Positions 25,353 to 34,227 of a stretch of 64,000 nt of DNA are shown here, piece after piece. Every line of letters begins with the position of its first letter. Position 1 is the first letter of the stretch. Below the pieces are notes generated by a model. That model saw only the letters and a list, made by a program, of their open reading frames with translations, ran no database searches and had not been told where the DNA came from. The stretch is from contig NZ_MEHJ01000001.1 of the NCBI RefSeq assembly GCF_001746415.1, forward strand, positions 1,054,001-1,118,000. The letters run 5' to 3'. The translations under genes and the position numbers were made by a program. The stretch is from Streptomyces agglomeratus (GTDB lineage: Bacteria > Actinomycetota > Actinomycetes > Streptomycetales > Streptomycetaceae).

Positions 25353-25381
25353 ATTGCAGAATCGGCAAGGCCACTTGTCAA
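25353..25381 (-). promoter_or_regulatory. Leaderless promoter of the XRE-cupin gene
   Basis: On the minus strand a perfect -35 TTGACA (25376-25381) is followed by 17 bp and TGCAAT (25353-25358). Six bases later comes the ATG start, which is the expected transcription start point. This indicates a leaderless mRNA, common in Streptomyces. Confidence 0.7.
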
Positions 25382-26433
25382 ACCCGCGGCCTTTCCCGGA
25401 CCGCCACCGCGCTGCCGGACTCCGCTGCCGGGCCGACGAGTTCCTCCAGTACGTCCTCCATGGTGACGAAGCCGATGACCGTGCCCCGGCCGCCGGTGAC
25501 GGCGGCCAGATGCGTGCCCGCGGCCCGCATGGCGGTCATCGTGTCGTCGAGCGGCGTGTCGATCTCGACCCGGATCACCGGGTGCAGCGCCCCGCGCGGG
25601 AACGGGCGGGTGCGCTCGACGACCCCGAGGGCGTCCTTGATGTGCAGGTAACCCAGCACCTCGTCCCCCGGACCGGTGACGGGAAGCCGCGAGAATCCCC
25701 AGGTCGCCGCCGCCCGCTCCAGCTGCTGCGGGGTGGTGGTGTGGTCGACGGTGACGATCCTGCCGAGCGGCACCATCACCTCGCCCACCGGTCGCTTGCC
25801 CAGGTCCAGTGCGTCACGCAGGCGCTCGCCGTCGGCCGGCGCGAGCAGCCCCGCCTCACTGGAATCCTTGACGAGGCGGGCGAGCTCGTCCTCGGTGAAG
25901 ACGGACGTCACCTCGTTCTTCGGCTCGACGCCGAGCATCCGCAACAGGAGGTTCGCGAACGCGTTGATACCGAAGACGACCGGCTTCAGGGCACGCGTCA
26001 GGGCCACCAGAGACGGTGCCAGCGCTAGCGCGGTGGGCGCCGGGGCGGCGAGCGCGACGTTCTTCGGAATCATCTCGCCGACGAGCATGTGCAGGTACGT
26101 CGCCAGCATCAGCGCGATCACGAAAGCGATCGGGTGGATCAGCGCTTCCGGTACGCCGACGGCCTGGAACGGCGGTTCCATCAGGTGCGCGACGGCGGGT
26201 TCGGCGACCGCGCCGAGGACAAGCGAGGAGATGGTGATGCCGAGCTGGGCGGTGGCCATCACGGCGGACAGGTGCTCCAGGCCCCACAGCGTGCTCCGGG
26301 CGCGACGGCTGCCCTTGACGGCGGCCGGCTCGATCTGACTGCGCCGTACGGAGACGAGGGCGAATTCCGCGCCGACGAAGAACGCGTTGGTGAGCAGGGT
26401 GAGCGCGCCGATGGCGAGCTGGAGCGCGGTCAT
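25378..26433 (-). CDS. CNNM/CorC-type membrane protein with CBS domains (second of pair)
   Basis: The ATG at 26431-26433 follows GGAGGAAG and overlaps the stop of the upstream paralogue (ATGA); 351 residues. The DUF21/CNNM transmembrane domain spans ~1-190 (AEFALVSVRRSQIEPAAVKG; QLGITISSLVLGAVAEP; VGEMIPKNVALAAP). Two CBS motifs follow (VMVPLGRIVTVDHTTTPQQL; VIGFVTMEDVLEELVG). The C-terminal CorC_HlyC domain present in the paralogue is missing. Family members act in magnesium/cobalt efflux or membrane integrity. Confidence 0.87.
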   Translation of the reverse strand: MTALQLAIGALTLLTNAFFVGAEFALVSVRRSQIEPAAVKGSRRARSTLWGLEHLSAVMATAQLGITISSLVLGAVAEPAVAHLMEPPFQAVGVPEALIHPIAFVIALMLATYLHMLVGEMIPKNVALAAPAPTALALAPSLVALTRALKPVVFGINAFANLLLRMLGVEPKNEVTSVFTEDELARLVKDSSEAGLLAPADGERLRDALDLGKRPVGEVMVPLGRIVTVDHTTTPQQLERAAATWGFSRLPVTGPGDEVLGYLHIKDALGVVERTRPFPRGALHPVIRVEIDTPLDDTMTAMRAAGTHLAAVTGGRGTVIGFVTMEDVLEELVGPAAESGSAVAVRERPRV

Positions 26434-27866
26434 CGGGCTTCCTCCGCGATCTTCACTGCGGAAACGGGGGCGGGGACGGAAGCGAACCCTGAGCCGGTGC
26501 CGGGCGCCGCCCCGGGCCCGGAGCCCGACGCGGCGGCGGACGCGGACAGGGCCACGGACACGGACGCCGGTGCGGTGATCCGTACCCGGTCGGCCCGGTG
26601 GTGCTCCACGTCCAGGACGGCGATCGTCCAGTCGTCGACGTCCAGCCGGTCGGCGGGCGCAGGGATGCGCTCCAGGCGGGTCGCGATGAGCCCGGCCAGC
26701 GTCTCGTACGGGCCGTCGGGGGCGCTGAAGCCGATCTCCTGGAGCTGGTCGAGGCGTACGCTGCCGTCCGCCTCCCACACCGCGTGGCCGTCCGCCGACG
26801 GGGCACCGGCCTCCAGGCCGGGACGCTCGTGCGGATCGTGCTCGTCGCGGACCTCGCCGACGACCTCCTCGACGACGTCCTCGACCGTGGCGATTCCCGC
26901 CGTACCTCCGTACTCATCGATCACCACCGCCATGGTGCGGCTGCGGCGCAGCTGCTGGAGCATCCGGTCCACGGGGAGGGACGCGGGTACGAGCAGCGGC
27001 TCGGTGGCCAGATCGGTGACGGGGGTCCGGGCCCGCTTCGTCTCGTCCAGGGCGAGTACGTCGCGGATGTGGACCGTGCCGATCACCTCGTCCAGGGTCT
27101 CGCGGTAGACCGGGAACCGGGACAGGCCGGTGGCCAGCGTGAGGTTCGCGGCGTCGGCGGCGGTGGCGCGGGCCTCCAGGGCCTGGACGTCCACGCGCGG
27201 CGTCATGACGTTCTCCGCGGTCAGTTCACCCAGGTGCAGCGTACGGACGAACAGTTCGGCGGCGTCCTGCTCGATGGCGCCCTCGCGCGCGGAGTGCTGG
27301 GCCAGTGCGACGAGTTCCTGCGGCGTACGGGCGGACGCCAGTTCCTCGGCGGGCTCCAGGCCGAAGCGGCGGACCGTGCGGTTCGCCGTGTCGTTGAGGT
27401 GGCGGATCAGGGGCCCGAAGGCGGCGGTGAACGCGCGCTGCGGCCCGGCCACGACCTTGGCGACGGCCAGCGGGCTGGAGATCGCCCAGTTCTTCGGGAC
27501 GAGCTCGCCGACGACCATCAGCACCACGGTCGACAGAGCGACGCCGAGCAGCGTCGCGGCGGTGGACACAGCGCCGTCGGGCAGTCTGGCCGCCGCCAGC
27601 GGGCCGCGCAGCAGCACGGCCAGCGAGGGCTCCGCGAGCATGCCGATGACCAGCGAGGTCACGGTGATGCCGAGCTGGGCGCCCGAGAGCTGGAAGGTGA
27701 GGCGTTTCGCGGCCTTCAGGGCGCCGGCGGCGCCCCGTTCACCGGCCCGCGCGGCCCGCTCCAGCTCGCCGCGCTCGATCGTCGTCAGCGAGAACTCCGC
27801 CGCGACGAACACCGCGCACGCCACAGTGAGGGCGAGAGCGAGGAGCAGAAGAAGTACTTCGGTCAC
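26430..27866 (-). CDS. CNNM/CorC-type membrane protein with CBS and CorC_HlyC domains (first of pair)
   Basis: The GTG at 27864-27866 has GGAGG at 7-bp spacing; 478 residues. Four hydrophobic segments form the CNNM domain (AEFSLTTIERGELERAARAG; QLGITVTSLVIGMLAEP; VGELVPKNWAISSP). CBS motifs follow (VMTPRVDVQAL; VVIDEYGGTAGIATVEDVVE), then the CorC_HlyC transporter-associated domain (ADGSVRLDQLQEIGF) and an Ala/Ser/Gly/Pro-rich tail. It forms a two-gene operon with the next gene. A strong promoter lies at 27997-28025, leaving a leader of about 120 bases. Confidence 0.88.
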   Translation of the reverse strand: MTEVLLLLLALALTVACAVFVAAEFSLTTIERGELERAARAGERGAAGALKAAKRLTFQLSGAQLGITVTSLVIGMLAEPSLAVLLRGPLAAARLPDGAVSTAATLLGVALSTVVLMVVGELVPKNWAISSPLAVAKVVAGPQRAFTAAFGPLIRHLNDTANRTVRRFGLEPAEELASARTPQELVALAQHSAREGAIEQDAAELFVRTLHLGELTAENVMTPRVDVQALEARATAADAANLTLATGLSRFPVYRETLDEVIGTVHIRDVLALDETKRARTPVTDLATEPLLVPASLPVDRMLQQLRRSRTMAVVIDEYGGTAGIATVEDVVEEVVGEVRDEHDPHERPGLEAGAPSADGHAVWEADGSVRLDQLQEIGFSAPDGPYETLAGLIATRLERIPAPADRLDVDDWTIAVLDVEHHRADRVRITAPASVSVALSASAAASGSGPGAAPGTGSGFASVPAPVSAVKIAEEAR

Positions 27867-27996
27867 CGTGCCACCTCCGCCCCGGGGTGCGACGGGACGG
27901 GAATGGCACGGTTCGTACTGGGAGGCTCACCCATTGCGAGACTGCAACTCCTTCTCGGTTCAGGTGTACGGGCGGGGTCGTGAAACCCTGCCCCCG

Positions 27997-28025
27997 ATAG
28001 TAAAGGGAGCGCAAAGCGGTGTCAG
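27997..28025 (-). promoter_or_regulatory. Promoter of the CNNM pair
   Basis: On the minus strand CTGACA (28020-28025), 17 bp, TACTAT (27997-28002). The predicted 5' leader of about 120 bases contains two short inverted repeats (CGAGA...TCTCG and GGGTGAGCCTCCC). Confidence 0.65.
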
Positions 28026-28043
28026 GTGGCGGCCGTCCCAGCG

Positions 28044-28067
28044 GGCCGGACACGGCGGTGTCCGGCC
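28044..28067. terminator. Hairpin distal to the GH84 gene
   Basis: GGCCGGACAC, loop GGCG, GTGTCCGGCC: a perfect 10-bp stem with a tetraloop. It is the second of two hairpins after the GH84 stop codon and lies between that gene and the CNNM promoter. Confidence 0.7.
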
Positions 28068-28072
28068 GGACA

Positions 28073-28116
28073 CGGCGCGGCCCCCGGACCGACGGCGGAT
28101 TCCGGGGGCCGCGCCG
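28073..28116. terminator. Strong terminator hairpin after the GH84 gene
   Basis: A perfect 16-bp stem (28073-28088 with 28101-28116, CGGCGCGGCCCCCGGA) closes a 12-base loop about 20 bp after the GH84 stop. With the second hairpin at 28044-28067 it forms a double terminator shielding the CNNM operon. Confidence 0.8.
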
Positions 28117-28135
28117 CTGTGCACGCCGCGGACCG

Positions 28136-30811
28136 CTACCGCACGACCACCTCCGCGATCTGCGGCGCACCGTCGCCCTCGCTCCAGAGCAGCCGTACGG
28201 CGGAAACCCGTTCACCGTCCAGCGTGAACTCCCCGTACGCGTCTTCGAGCTCGCCGGCCGTGCTCCAGTCGCCGTCCCCGCCGCGTACCTGCACGACGGC
28301 CTGCGCGGAGCCGCCCCGCGACTGGAGCACGGTGACGGACGCCGCCTCCCGCTCACCGCCGAGGTCCACCAGGAGCGCCTCGTCCGGCTCGGGCGCGCGC
28401 GCCGCGCGGTAGACGCTCGTCACGTCCCCGTCGGCCGCCGCCCGCAGGCTGCTGCCGGCCGCGGCGGGCGGTCCGCCGGTCACGGACCCGTCCTTCGTCT
28501 CGACGGCGAACTCCCTCACGACGAGCCAGTTCGTCTGCCCCGCCGTGGCCCGTGCCCGCACGTACCGGGCCTGCGTTCCCGCCGGGGCGGTCGCCGTGAC
28601 CACCGCCTTGCCGGAGAACGTCGCGAGCTGTTCCCAGGAAGCGCCGTCCGACGAGTACTCCAGTACGCCCTGACGCATGTAGTCGTTTGCACTGCCCGGC
28701 TTGCCCATGGCGAGCGAGATGCCGCCGATCTCGCGTGCCTTGCGCAGGTCGACCGTCACGTGGTCACCGGCGGCCGTCGCGCGGCTGCTCCAGAAGAACG
28801 TGCTGTTGTCGCCGTCGAGCATGCGGGCGATCAGGTTGCCCTGGTAGGTGGGCAGGTTGGTGAGGCCCTTGACCGTGCCGGTGACGCCGAGCAGCCGGTC
28901 GTGCTCGGCGGCCGCGTCCTCGGTGAACCTGTCGAGCACACCCTCGCCCACGACGACCGGGATCTTGCGCCCGTCGAGGTCGGTGTACGTGAAGGACCTG
29001 GCCGCGGCCACGAGCCCGGGCAGCCGCTGCCGCTGGTCCCATGCCGCCGCGCCCTCACCGTCGCGGGCCAGCCGCACCATCCGCAGCGCCGCGCGCGTCG
29101 CGACGCCCCACGCCTCGGCGGCGTCGAGCCACGGCTCGCTTTCGGTGACGAACTCCTGCTCGGCGATCCGGTCGCGCAGTACGTCGGGGGACTTCTGGAG
29201 ACCCGCCAGCGCCCGGTCCAGCGCGGCCACGCCCCCCGACTCCCAGAACCGCGCGATGTCGGCGGCCAGATCGGGTGCCTGCTGCGCGTTGATGCGGGAG
29301 CTGTAGTTGACGTCGGAGAAGATCCGCAGGGCCTTTTCGGTCCTGGCGTCGCCGTCCGCGTACAGGGAGATCGCCGTCTGCCACGACGTGCGCGGATCGT
29401 AGGCCGCGTCGTTCCACGTGTAGTCGGCGACCGTGATCAGCGGGATCTTCGAGGCGTACGCCTGGTTCATCGGATTGGCGGTGATGCCGGAGCCGAGCTC
29501 CGCGGGCATCCCCTTCTCCCGGCCGTTGTACGGACCGAGGAGCAGCCGGTTGGTGACGTAGTCGTTCACGGGATAGTTGTCCCAGAGCAGGATGGGGTGC
29601 GCGAAGACGCTCCGCGCCGCCTTGGCCTGCGCCACCGTTATCACCGGCGCGATGACACCGACCCCGGTCCACTCGACCACCACGTCCTCGTCGAGCAGCT
29701 CCGCGAGCGCCTTCTTGTACGGGGACGGGGTGATGTTGTAGTACTCCGTCGGCACCATCTGGAGCGGCGCGGCGCCCGGGTGGGTGGCGATGAAGTCCCG
29801 GTTGACCCGATTGAGGAGATACGCCTGGGCGGCGCCGGCGGCCGCCGCGCCCGTGCCCCATTTCTCCTGGTCGGCCTGGCAGTTCCACTTGGTGTAGCTG
29901 ATGTCGTCGAGCGGTACGGCGTAGGTGCGGATGCCGAGCTCCCAGACCGTCTCGAACTTGTCGGTCAGCGCCTTGATGTCCGCCTCGGAGCTGTAGCAGA
30001 CGCTCAGGCCGGGCGACAGCGCGTACGTGAACTCCACATGCCGGGCGCGGGCCCGGTCGACGAGCTCCTTCATCTTCGCGAGCTGGGCCGCGGGGTACGG
30101 CTCCCGCCACCGCTCGCGCAGGTACGGGTCGTCCTTCGGCGAGTACACGTAGATGTTCATCTTGTGCTCGCCGTAGAAGTCGAGCTGGTCGAGGCGGGCC
30201 GCGTGGGTCCACGGAATGCCGTAGAAGCCCTCGATGACGCCGCGGACGGCGGTGGTGGGCCAGTCGCGGATCTCGGCCCCCGCGACCTTCGCACCGGGGC
30301 CCTTGCGCTCCGGCAGCAGCTGGCGAAGCGACTGGGCGGCGTAGTACGTACCGGCCGTGTCCTGGCCCGAGAGCGCGATACTCCGCTCACCGACGGCCAG
30401 CACATACCCCTCGGGAGGGAGTTGGCCGGGGCCCTCGACGCCGAGGGCGGTGAGCGCCCCGGCGGTCTGCGGGGTCTCCCCCGGACCTCCGGCGTAGACG
30501 GTCAGCCGGCCGGCGACGGGGCCTTCGGCGCGTACGACCCGGTGCGCCCCGGCGTCGAGAAGTGCCTGCTGGGTCACCTTCAGGGCGGTGGCGTCGGCCT
30601 TGTCGCCCGCGACGAGGGTCACGGTCGGAGTGATCGTGGCGCGGTCGTCGCGCTGACGGAGGTCCTGCGGGGTCGGAGTGATGATGGGGGCGGATCTCCT
30701 GGTCTCGGGGCCCGGCGGTCCGGGGGCCGCGCCGGCGGCCGGGACACCGAGAACGAGAGCGAGGGCACAAGCGCAGGCGAGCATGGCGAGCGGGCGCGGG
30801 CGGAGCGTCAC
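28136..30811 (-). CDS. Secreted GH84 beta-N-acetylglucosaminidase/hyaluronidase-type enzyme with F5/8C module
   Basis: The GTG at 30809-30811 follows GGAGG; 891 residues. A signal peptide covers ~1-29. A GH20b-like N-terminal domain (~45-175) precedes the GH84 barrel: RGVIEGFYGIPW (~190-201), YSPKDDPYLRERWREPYP (~223-240), YALSPG, and the catalytic aspartate pair in VPLDDIS (D302-D303). A helical linker and a discoidin/F5-8C carbohydrate-binding module (~630-760, ARYVRARATAGQTNWLVVRE) follow, with a further beta-rich C-terminal part. The enzyme should remove terminal GlcNAc from glycans or glycoproteins outside the cell. A promoter is seen at 30870-30897, and two terminator hairpins follow. 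Confidence 0.9.
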   Translation of the reverse strand: MTLRPRPLAMLACACALALVLGVPAAGAAPGPPGPETRRSAPIITPTPQDLRQRDDRATITPTVTLVAGDKADATALKVTQQALLDAGAHRVVRAEGPVAGRLTVYAGGPGETPQTAGALTALGVEGPGQLPPEGYVLAVGERSIALSGQDTAGTYYAAQSLRQLLPERKGPGAKVAGAEIRDWPTTAVRGVIEGFYGIPWTHAARLDQLDFYGEHKMNIYVYSPKDDPYLRERWREPYPAAQLAKMKELVDRARARHVEFTYALSPGLSVCYSSEADIKALTDKFETVWELGIRTYAVPLDDISYTKWNCQADQEKWGTGAAAAGAAQAYLLNRVNRDFIATHPGAAPLQMVPTEYYNITPSPYKKALAELLDEDVVVEWTGVGVIAPVITVAQAKAARSVFAHPILLWDNYPVNDYVTNRLLLGPYNGREKGMPAELGSGITANPMNQAYASKIPLITVADYTWNDAAYDPRTSWQTAISLYADGDARTEKALRIFSDVNYSSRINAQQAPDLAADIARFWESGGVAALDRALAGLQKSPDVLRDRIAEQEFVTESEPWLDAAEAWGVATRAALRMVRLARDGEGAAAWDQRQRLPGLVAAARSFTYTDLDGRKIPVVVGEGVLDRFTEDAAAEHDRLLGVTGTVKGLTNLPTYQGNLIARMLDGDNSTFFWSSRATAAGDHVTVDLRKAREIGGISLAMGKPGSANDYMRQGVLEYSSDGASWEQLATFSGKAVVTATAPAGTQARYVRARATAGQTNWLVVREFAVETKDGSVTGGPPAAAGSSLRAAADGDVTSVYRAARAPEPDEALLVDLGGEREAASVTVLQSRGGSAQAVVQVRGGDGDWSTAGELEDAYGEFTLDGERVSAVRLLWSEGDGAPQIAEVVVR

Positions 30812-30869
30812 ACGTCCTCCAGGGGTCCCGGCGAAAACTGTGGGCAGTCGCGCATCTCAACGCCACAGA

Positions 30870-30897
30870 ATCCTCCTGGGGCCTGACAGGCTGTCAA
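30870..30897 (-). promoter_or_regulatory. Probable promoter of the GH84 gene
   Basis: On the minus strand TTGACA (30892-30897), 16 bp, GAGGAT (30870-30875). The start codon lies about 55 bases downstream. The -10 is weak but the -35 is perfect. Confidence 0.5.
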
Positions 30898-31067
30898 TGG
30901 CGCGCACGTCTAATCAGGACGATTCCGCGCGGCGCCCGCGCCCAGTCAACTTTCGGCCGGATAGCCGCACCCGATGAGCCTTCCGTCCGCCATTCGGCGG
31001 CGGGAGACATACAAAGCGGATGCCGGGGAAGGCGGAGGGGACGGAGCGATCAGAGAGAGGCGGGAAC

Positions 31068-31973
31068 ATGACGACAACGCCGGTGCGGACTTCGCGGGTT
31101 CCGCGGACGCAGGTCGCGACCAGTGCGGCGCGGACCGGGGCACTCCCCGGCGCGAGCGAGCTGCCGTGGATCGAGGACGCGGGGAAGGTGGCCCCGAGGG
31201 ACGCCCGCAGTCTGTCGAAGGTGTTCTTCGACCAGCTCCAGGTGCTCGAAGAAGGCACGCCCGAGCACCAGTACGCCCGTAACACGCTCATCGAGATGAA
31301 TCTGTCCCTGGTGCGGTTCGCCGCCGGCCGCTTCCGCAATCGCGGCGGCGGCGACATGGAGGACATCATCCAGGTCGGCACCATCGGGCTGATCAAGGCC
31401 ATCGACCGGTTCGACCTGTCCCGGGAGGTGGAGTTCGCCACCTTCGCCGTGCCGTACATCGTCGGTGAGATCAAGCGGTTCTTCCGGGACACGACCTGGG
31501 CCGTCCACGTCCCGCGCCGGCTCCAGGAGCTGCGCGTCGAACTCGCCAAGGCCCGGGAGGAGCTCGCGACCGCGCTGGACCGGGACCCGACGGTCAAGGA
31601 ACTCGCCGGGCACCTGAAGCTCAGTGAGGACGAGGTCGTGGAGGGCCTGGTGGCGTCCAACGGCTACACCGCCGGCTCCCTGGACATGCCCAGCGATCCC
31701 GGCGACGACGGCCGCGCCACGTCGTCGCGCACCTTCGCCGACGTACTGGGCGAGACCGATCCCGCCATGGAGACGGTCGAGGACCTGCACGCCCTGGCAC
31801 CGCTGCTCGGGGAGCTGGACGACCGGGAGCGGCACATCATCGAGATGCGCTTCGGCCAGGAGATGACGCAGTCGGAGATCGGCGCGGAGCTGGGCATCTC
31901 GCAGATGCACGTCTCCCGTCTCCTGACCCGCACCCTCACCAGGCTCCGCGCCGGGATGCTCACCGAATCCTGA
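31068..31973 (+). CDS. SigB/SigF-type alternative (stress/development) sigma factor
   Basis: The ATG at 31068 follows GAGAGGCGGG; 301 residues. After a ~35-residue variable N-terminus come region 2 (RNTLIEMNLSLVRFAAGRFR, DMEDIIQVGTIGLIKAIDRF, FATFAVPYIVGEIKRFFRD) and region 3 (ARHL-type RLQELRVELAKAREEL; PTVKELAGHLKLSEDEV). Region 4 follows (LDDRERHIIEMRFGQEMTQ; IGISQMHVSRLLTRTLTRLR-like). Streptomyces has several such sigmas controlled by partner switching with RsbW/RsbV-like proteins and SpoIIE-type phosphatases; three such phosphatases are in this window. No anti-sigma gene is adjacent. Confidence 0.93.
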   Translation: MTTTPVRTSRVPRTQVATSAARTGALPGASELPWIEDAGKVAPRDARSLSKVFFDQLQVLEEGTPEHQYARNTLIEMNLSLVRFAAGRFRNRGGGDMEDIIQVGTIGLIKAIDRFDLSREVEFATFAVPYIVGEIKRFFRDTTWAVHVPRRLQELRVELAKAREELATALDRDPTVKELAGHLKLSEDEVVEGLVASNGYTAGSLDMPSDPGDDGRATSSRTFADVLGETDPAMETVEDLHALAPLLGELDDRERHIIEMRFGQEMTQSEIGAELGISQMHVSRLLTRTLTRLRAGMLTES

Positions 31974-31976
31974 GCG

Positions 31977-32006
31977 GGCGGACAGCCGTCCGGCCGTCCG
32001 TCCGCC
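31977..32006. terminator. Probable terminator after the sigma factor gene
   Basis: GGCGGAC (31977-31983) and GTCCGCC (32000-32006) form a 7-bp stem 4 bp after the stop, with further internal GC pairing. No T-run. Confidence 0.5.
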
Positions 32007-32049
32007 GGCGTCTGCCCCTCACCGCCGACCCGCCCGGCGCTCCCCGTTC

Positions 32050-32802
32050 TCAGCGGCTGAAGACCTCGAAGGCCACCGCGGGCTTCCCGCCGAAGCGACC
32101 CGCCTCCCGCTGCGCGTTCTGGGTGAGGAACGTGCGGCAGTACGTCTCGGGGTCCTCGTCCGTCAATGCCTCGATGTAGGCCCGGTGTTCGAGCAGCGAC
32201 CGTACGGACCGCTCCAGGCCCGGCGCGGCGTCCACCGCGTGGGTGGGCGTGGTGGAGCCCGCGACCGCGACCCAGCGCACCCCGTCCCAGGGCGCGAGAC
32301 CCTGTTCGATCAGCTCGGGGAAGATCCAGCGGTTCCCCGCGTCGCCCGCCGCGTCCAGGGTCGCCCGGCCGACCGCCCGGTGGTCGGGCGTGTTCCAGGC
32401 AACGCCGCCCCAGGTGTCACGGTGGTTGAGAGTGATGACGAGTTCCGGGCGGTGCCTGCGGATGGCGGCCGCGATGTCCCGGCGCAGAGCGGTCCCGTAC
32501 TCGATCACACCGTCCTTGTGGTCCAGGAACTCGACCGTCGTGACGCCGACGACCGCCGCACTCGCCCGCTGCTCCCGCTCCCGCAGCGGGCCGCACGTGT
32601 CCGGCTCCAGGCTGTCGATCCCGGCCTCGCCACGGGTGGCGAGCAGGTACGCCACCTGGCGGCCGCCGTCGGTCCATCCCGCGATGGCTCCGGCGCACCC
32701 GTATTCGAGATCGTCCGGGTGGGCCACTACGGCGAGGGCGCGCTGCCAGTCGGAGGGCATGGGCTGGAGCTGCTGGGGCTGCTGAGTCGGTTCCGTCGTC
32801 AT
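32050..32802 (-). CDS. PIG-L/LmbE-family zinc deacetylase
   Basis: The ATG at 32800-32802 is used; 250 residues. The zinc-binding motif is AVVAHPDDLEYGCAGAIAGW (AHPDDxE), with the third ligand in TPDHRAVGR. Typical strands LATRGEAGI and TVEFLDHKDGVIEYG are present. Family members remove acetyl groups from N-acetylglucosaminyl compounds (MshB, Mca and mycothiol-S-conjugate relatives). It is shorter than MshB (about 290), so a different sugar substrate is likely. TATTCT lies 6 bp upstream of the ATG, hinting at a leaderless transcript. Confidence 0.85.
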   Translation of the reverse strand: MTTEPTQQPQQLQPMPSDWQRALAVVAHPDDLEYGCAGAIAGWTDGGRQVAYLLATRGEAGIDSLEPDTCGPLREREQRASAAVVGVTTVEFLDHKDGVIEYGTALRRDIAAAIRRHRPELVITLNHRDTWGGVAWNTPDHRAVGRATLDAAGDAGNRWIFPELIEQGLAPWDGVRWVAVAGSTTPTHAVDAAPGLERSVRSLLEHRAYIEALTDEDPETYCRTFLTQNAQREAGRFGGKPAVAFEVFSR

Positions 32803-33063
32803 GCGCGCAGAATAAGCGGCGAACGATCTGTTCCGGTTCCGCGGCCGCGCGGCGCCGCTCACGTATGCCGAGGTCAGCACACCGCCCGTGGCCGGTGACT
32901 CGTACAGGCGCGGCCCCGGCGCGCCCCGCGTCCGGGACGGTGAGGCCGCACAGGGTGGGACCCGGCAGTGCGAATGCCTCTTCGCGTACTCCTCTTGTTC
33001 AGCCAACTCCCGTATCGTCGCGCCCCGTTGTGATTCAGGGCTCACGGACGGAAGCGGGAACCG

Positions 33064-34122
33064 ATGAGAGCGATATGGCGTAGACCGGCGACGGCCCTTG
33101 CGGCAGCGCTCCTGGCCGTGGGTGCCGGGGCGGCCGACACCGTGGCGGCGGACACCGGGGCGGCCGACACCGTGGCGGCGTATTCGGCCACCACAGGGGT
33201 TGGAGTGCACAACGCGTACGAGAAGGCCGCCTTCCCCTACTTCGCCGACGCGCTGGACTCCGGCGCCGCCATGCTGGAGCTGGACGTATGGACCAACGTC
33301 TTCGGCAGCTCCTGGCGCGTCTCCCACAGCAACCCCGTCGGCAACGACAACAACTGCGTGAACGCGGCGAACGCCAACGAGCTGCGCTCCAAGCCCCGCA
33401 ATCAGAACCTGGCCGGCTGCCTGGCGGACATCCGGGCCTGGCACGACGCCCACCCCGGCCACCGTCCCGTGGTCCTGAAGGTCGAACTCAAGGACGGTTT
33501 CCAGGCGCGGAACGGCCGCGGGCCGGCCCAACTGGACACGCTGCTGTCCGAGAAGCTCGGCGACGCCCTCTACCGTCCGGCGCATCTGGCTGGCGGCCAC
33601 GCCACGCTCGACGCCGCCGTACGGGCCGACGGCTGGCCGCAGCGGTCGTCACTCGCGGGCCGGTTCGTCGTGGAGCTCATCCCGGGGACCGTCGAGGAGG
33701 GCAATCCGGCCGACAAGCTGTGGACGGACCGCGAGTACGCCGGGCACCTGCGCGACCTGGCCGCGGCCGGACGCCTCCGCGACGCGGCGGCCTTCCCCGC
33801 GGTGCACCGGGCCGAGGGCGGCGACCCTCGGTCACGGTACGCGGACGCGGGTGTCCGGCCCTGGTTCGTGGTCTTCGACGGCGACGCGTCGGCGTACACG
33901 GGCGGCGGCATCGACACCGGCTGGTACGCCCGCAACCAGTACCTCCTCGTGATGACGGACGCCCACAAGGTCGCCCCGGCGATCGACGGGACGAACCCGA
34001 CCGAGGCCGAGGCCCTCGCCCGCCTCTCCCTGCTGGCGGGCCGGCACGCGAGCGTCGTCTCCGCCGACTGGCGTGCCCTGCCCCGGGTGCTTTCGGCCGT
34101 GGCACCGCGAGCGGCGGGCTGA
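33064..34122 (+). CDS. Secreted PI-PLC-like phosphodiesterase
   Basis: The protein has 352 residues; the ATG at 33064 has a weak GGAAG upstream. The signal peptide is followed by Ala/Asp repeats (~24-39) encoded by a 30-bp tandem repeat. The PLC-like TIM barrel shows the first active-site His in GVGVHNAYEKA (H49), metal/substrate acidic residues in MLELDVW (E72, D74) and the second His in WRVSHSNP (H88). Later come VVLKVELKDGF and VVELIPGTVEEG. It most likely cleaves phosphatidylinositol-type lipids or related phosphodiesters outside the cell. Confidence 0.8.
   Translation: MRAIWRRPATALAAALLAVGAGAADTVAADTGAADTVAAYSATTGVGVHNAYEKAAFPYFADALDSGAAMLELDVWTNVFGSSWRVSHSNPVGNDNNCVNAANANELRSKPRNQNLAGCLADIRAWHDAHPGHRPVVLKVELKDGFQARNGRGPAQLDTLLSEKLGDALYRPAHLAGGHATLDAAVRADGWPQRSSLAGRFVVELIPGTVEEGNPADKLWTDREYAGHLRDLAAAGRLRDAAAFPAVHRAEGGDPRSRYADAGVRPWFVVFDGDASAYTGGGIDTGWYARNQYLLVMTDAHKVAPAIDGTNPTEAEALARLSLLAGRHASVVSADWRALPRVLSAVAPRAAG
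33127..33180. repeat. Partial tandem duplication in the signal region of the PI-PLC-like gene
   Basis: A 30-bp unit starting GGGGCGGCCGACACCGTGGC at 33127 is repeated for 24 bp from 33157. It stays in frame and lengthens the Ala/Asp-rich linker right after the signal peptide. Confidence 0.8.
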
Positions 34123-34227
34123 CCGGCCGGCCGCACCGCTGCCGCATTTTGGCGCGTACGCCGTCTGGACCTCCGTCCCGCGCGGGTGAAGGGTGGTGTC
34201 TCGTTCACCGGCTGGAAGGGGAGAGGC

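Noticed and set aside
27867..27990. Mg2+ M-box riboswitch as a firm annotation
   Set aside because: Only one short segment resembles the consensus; the required internal loops are not evident. Kept as a low-interest finding only.
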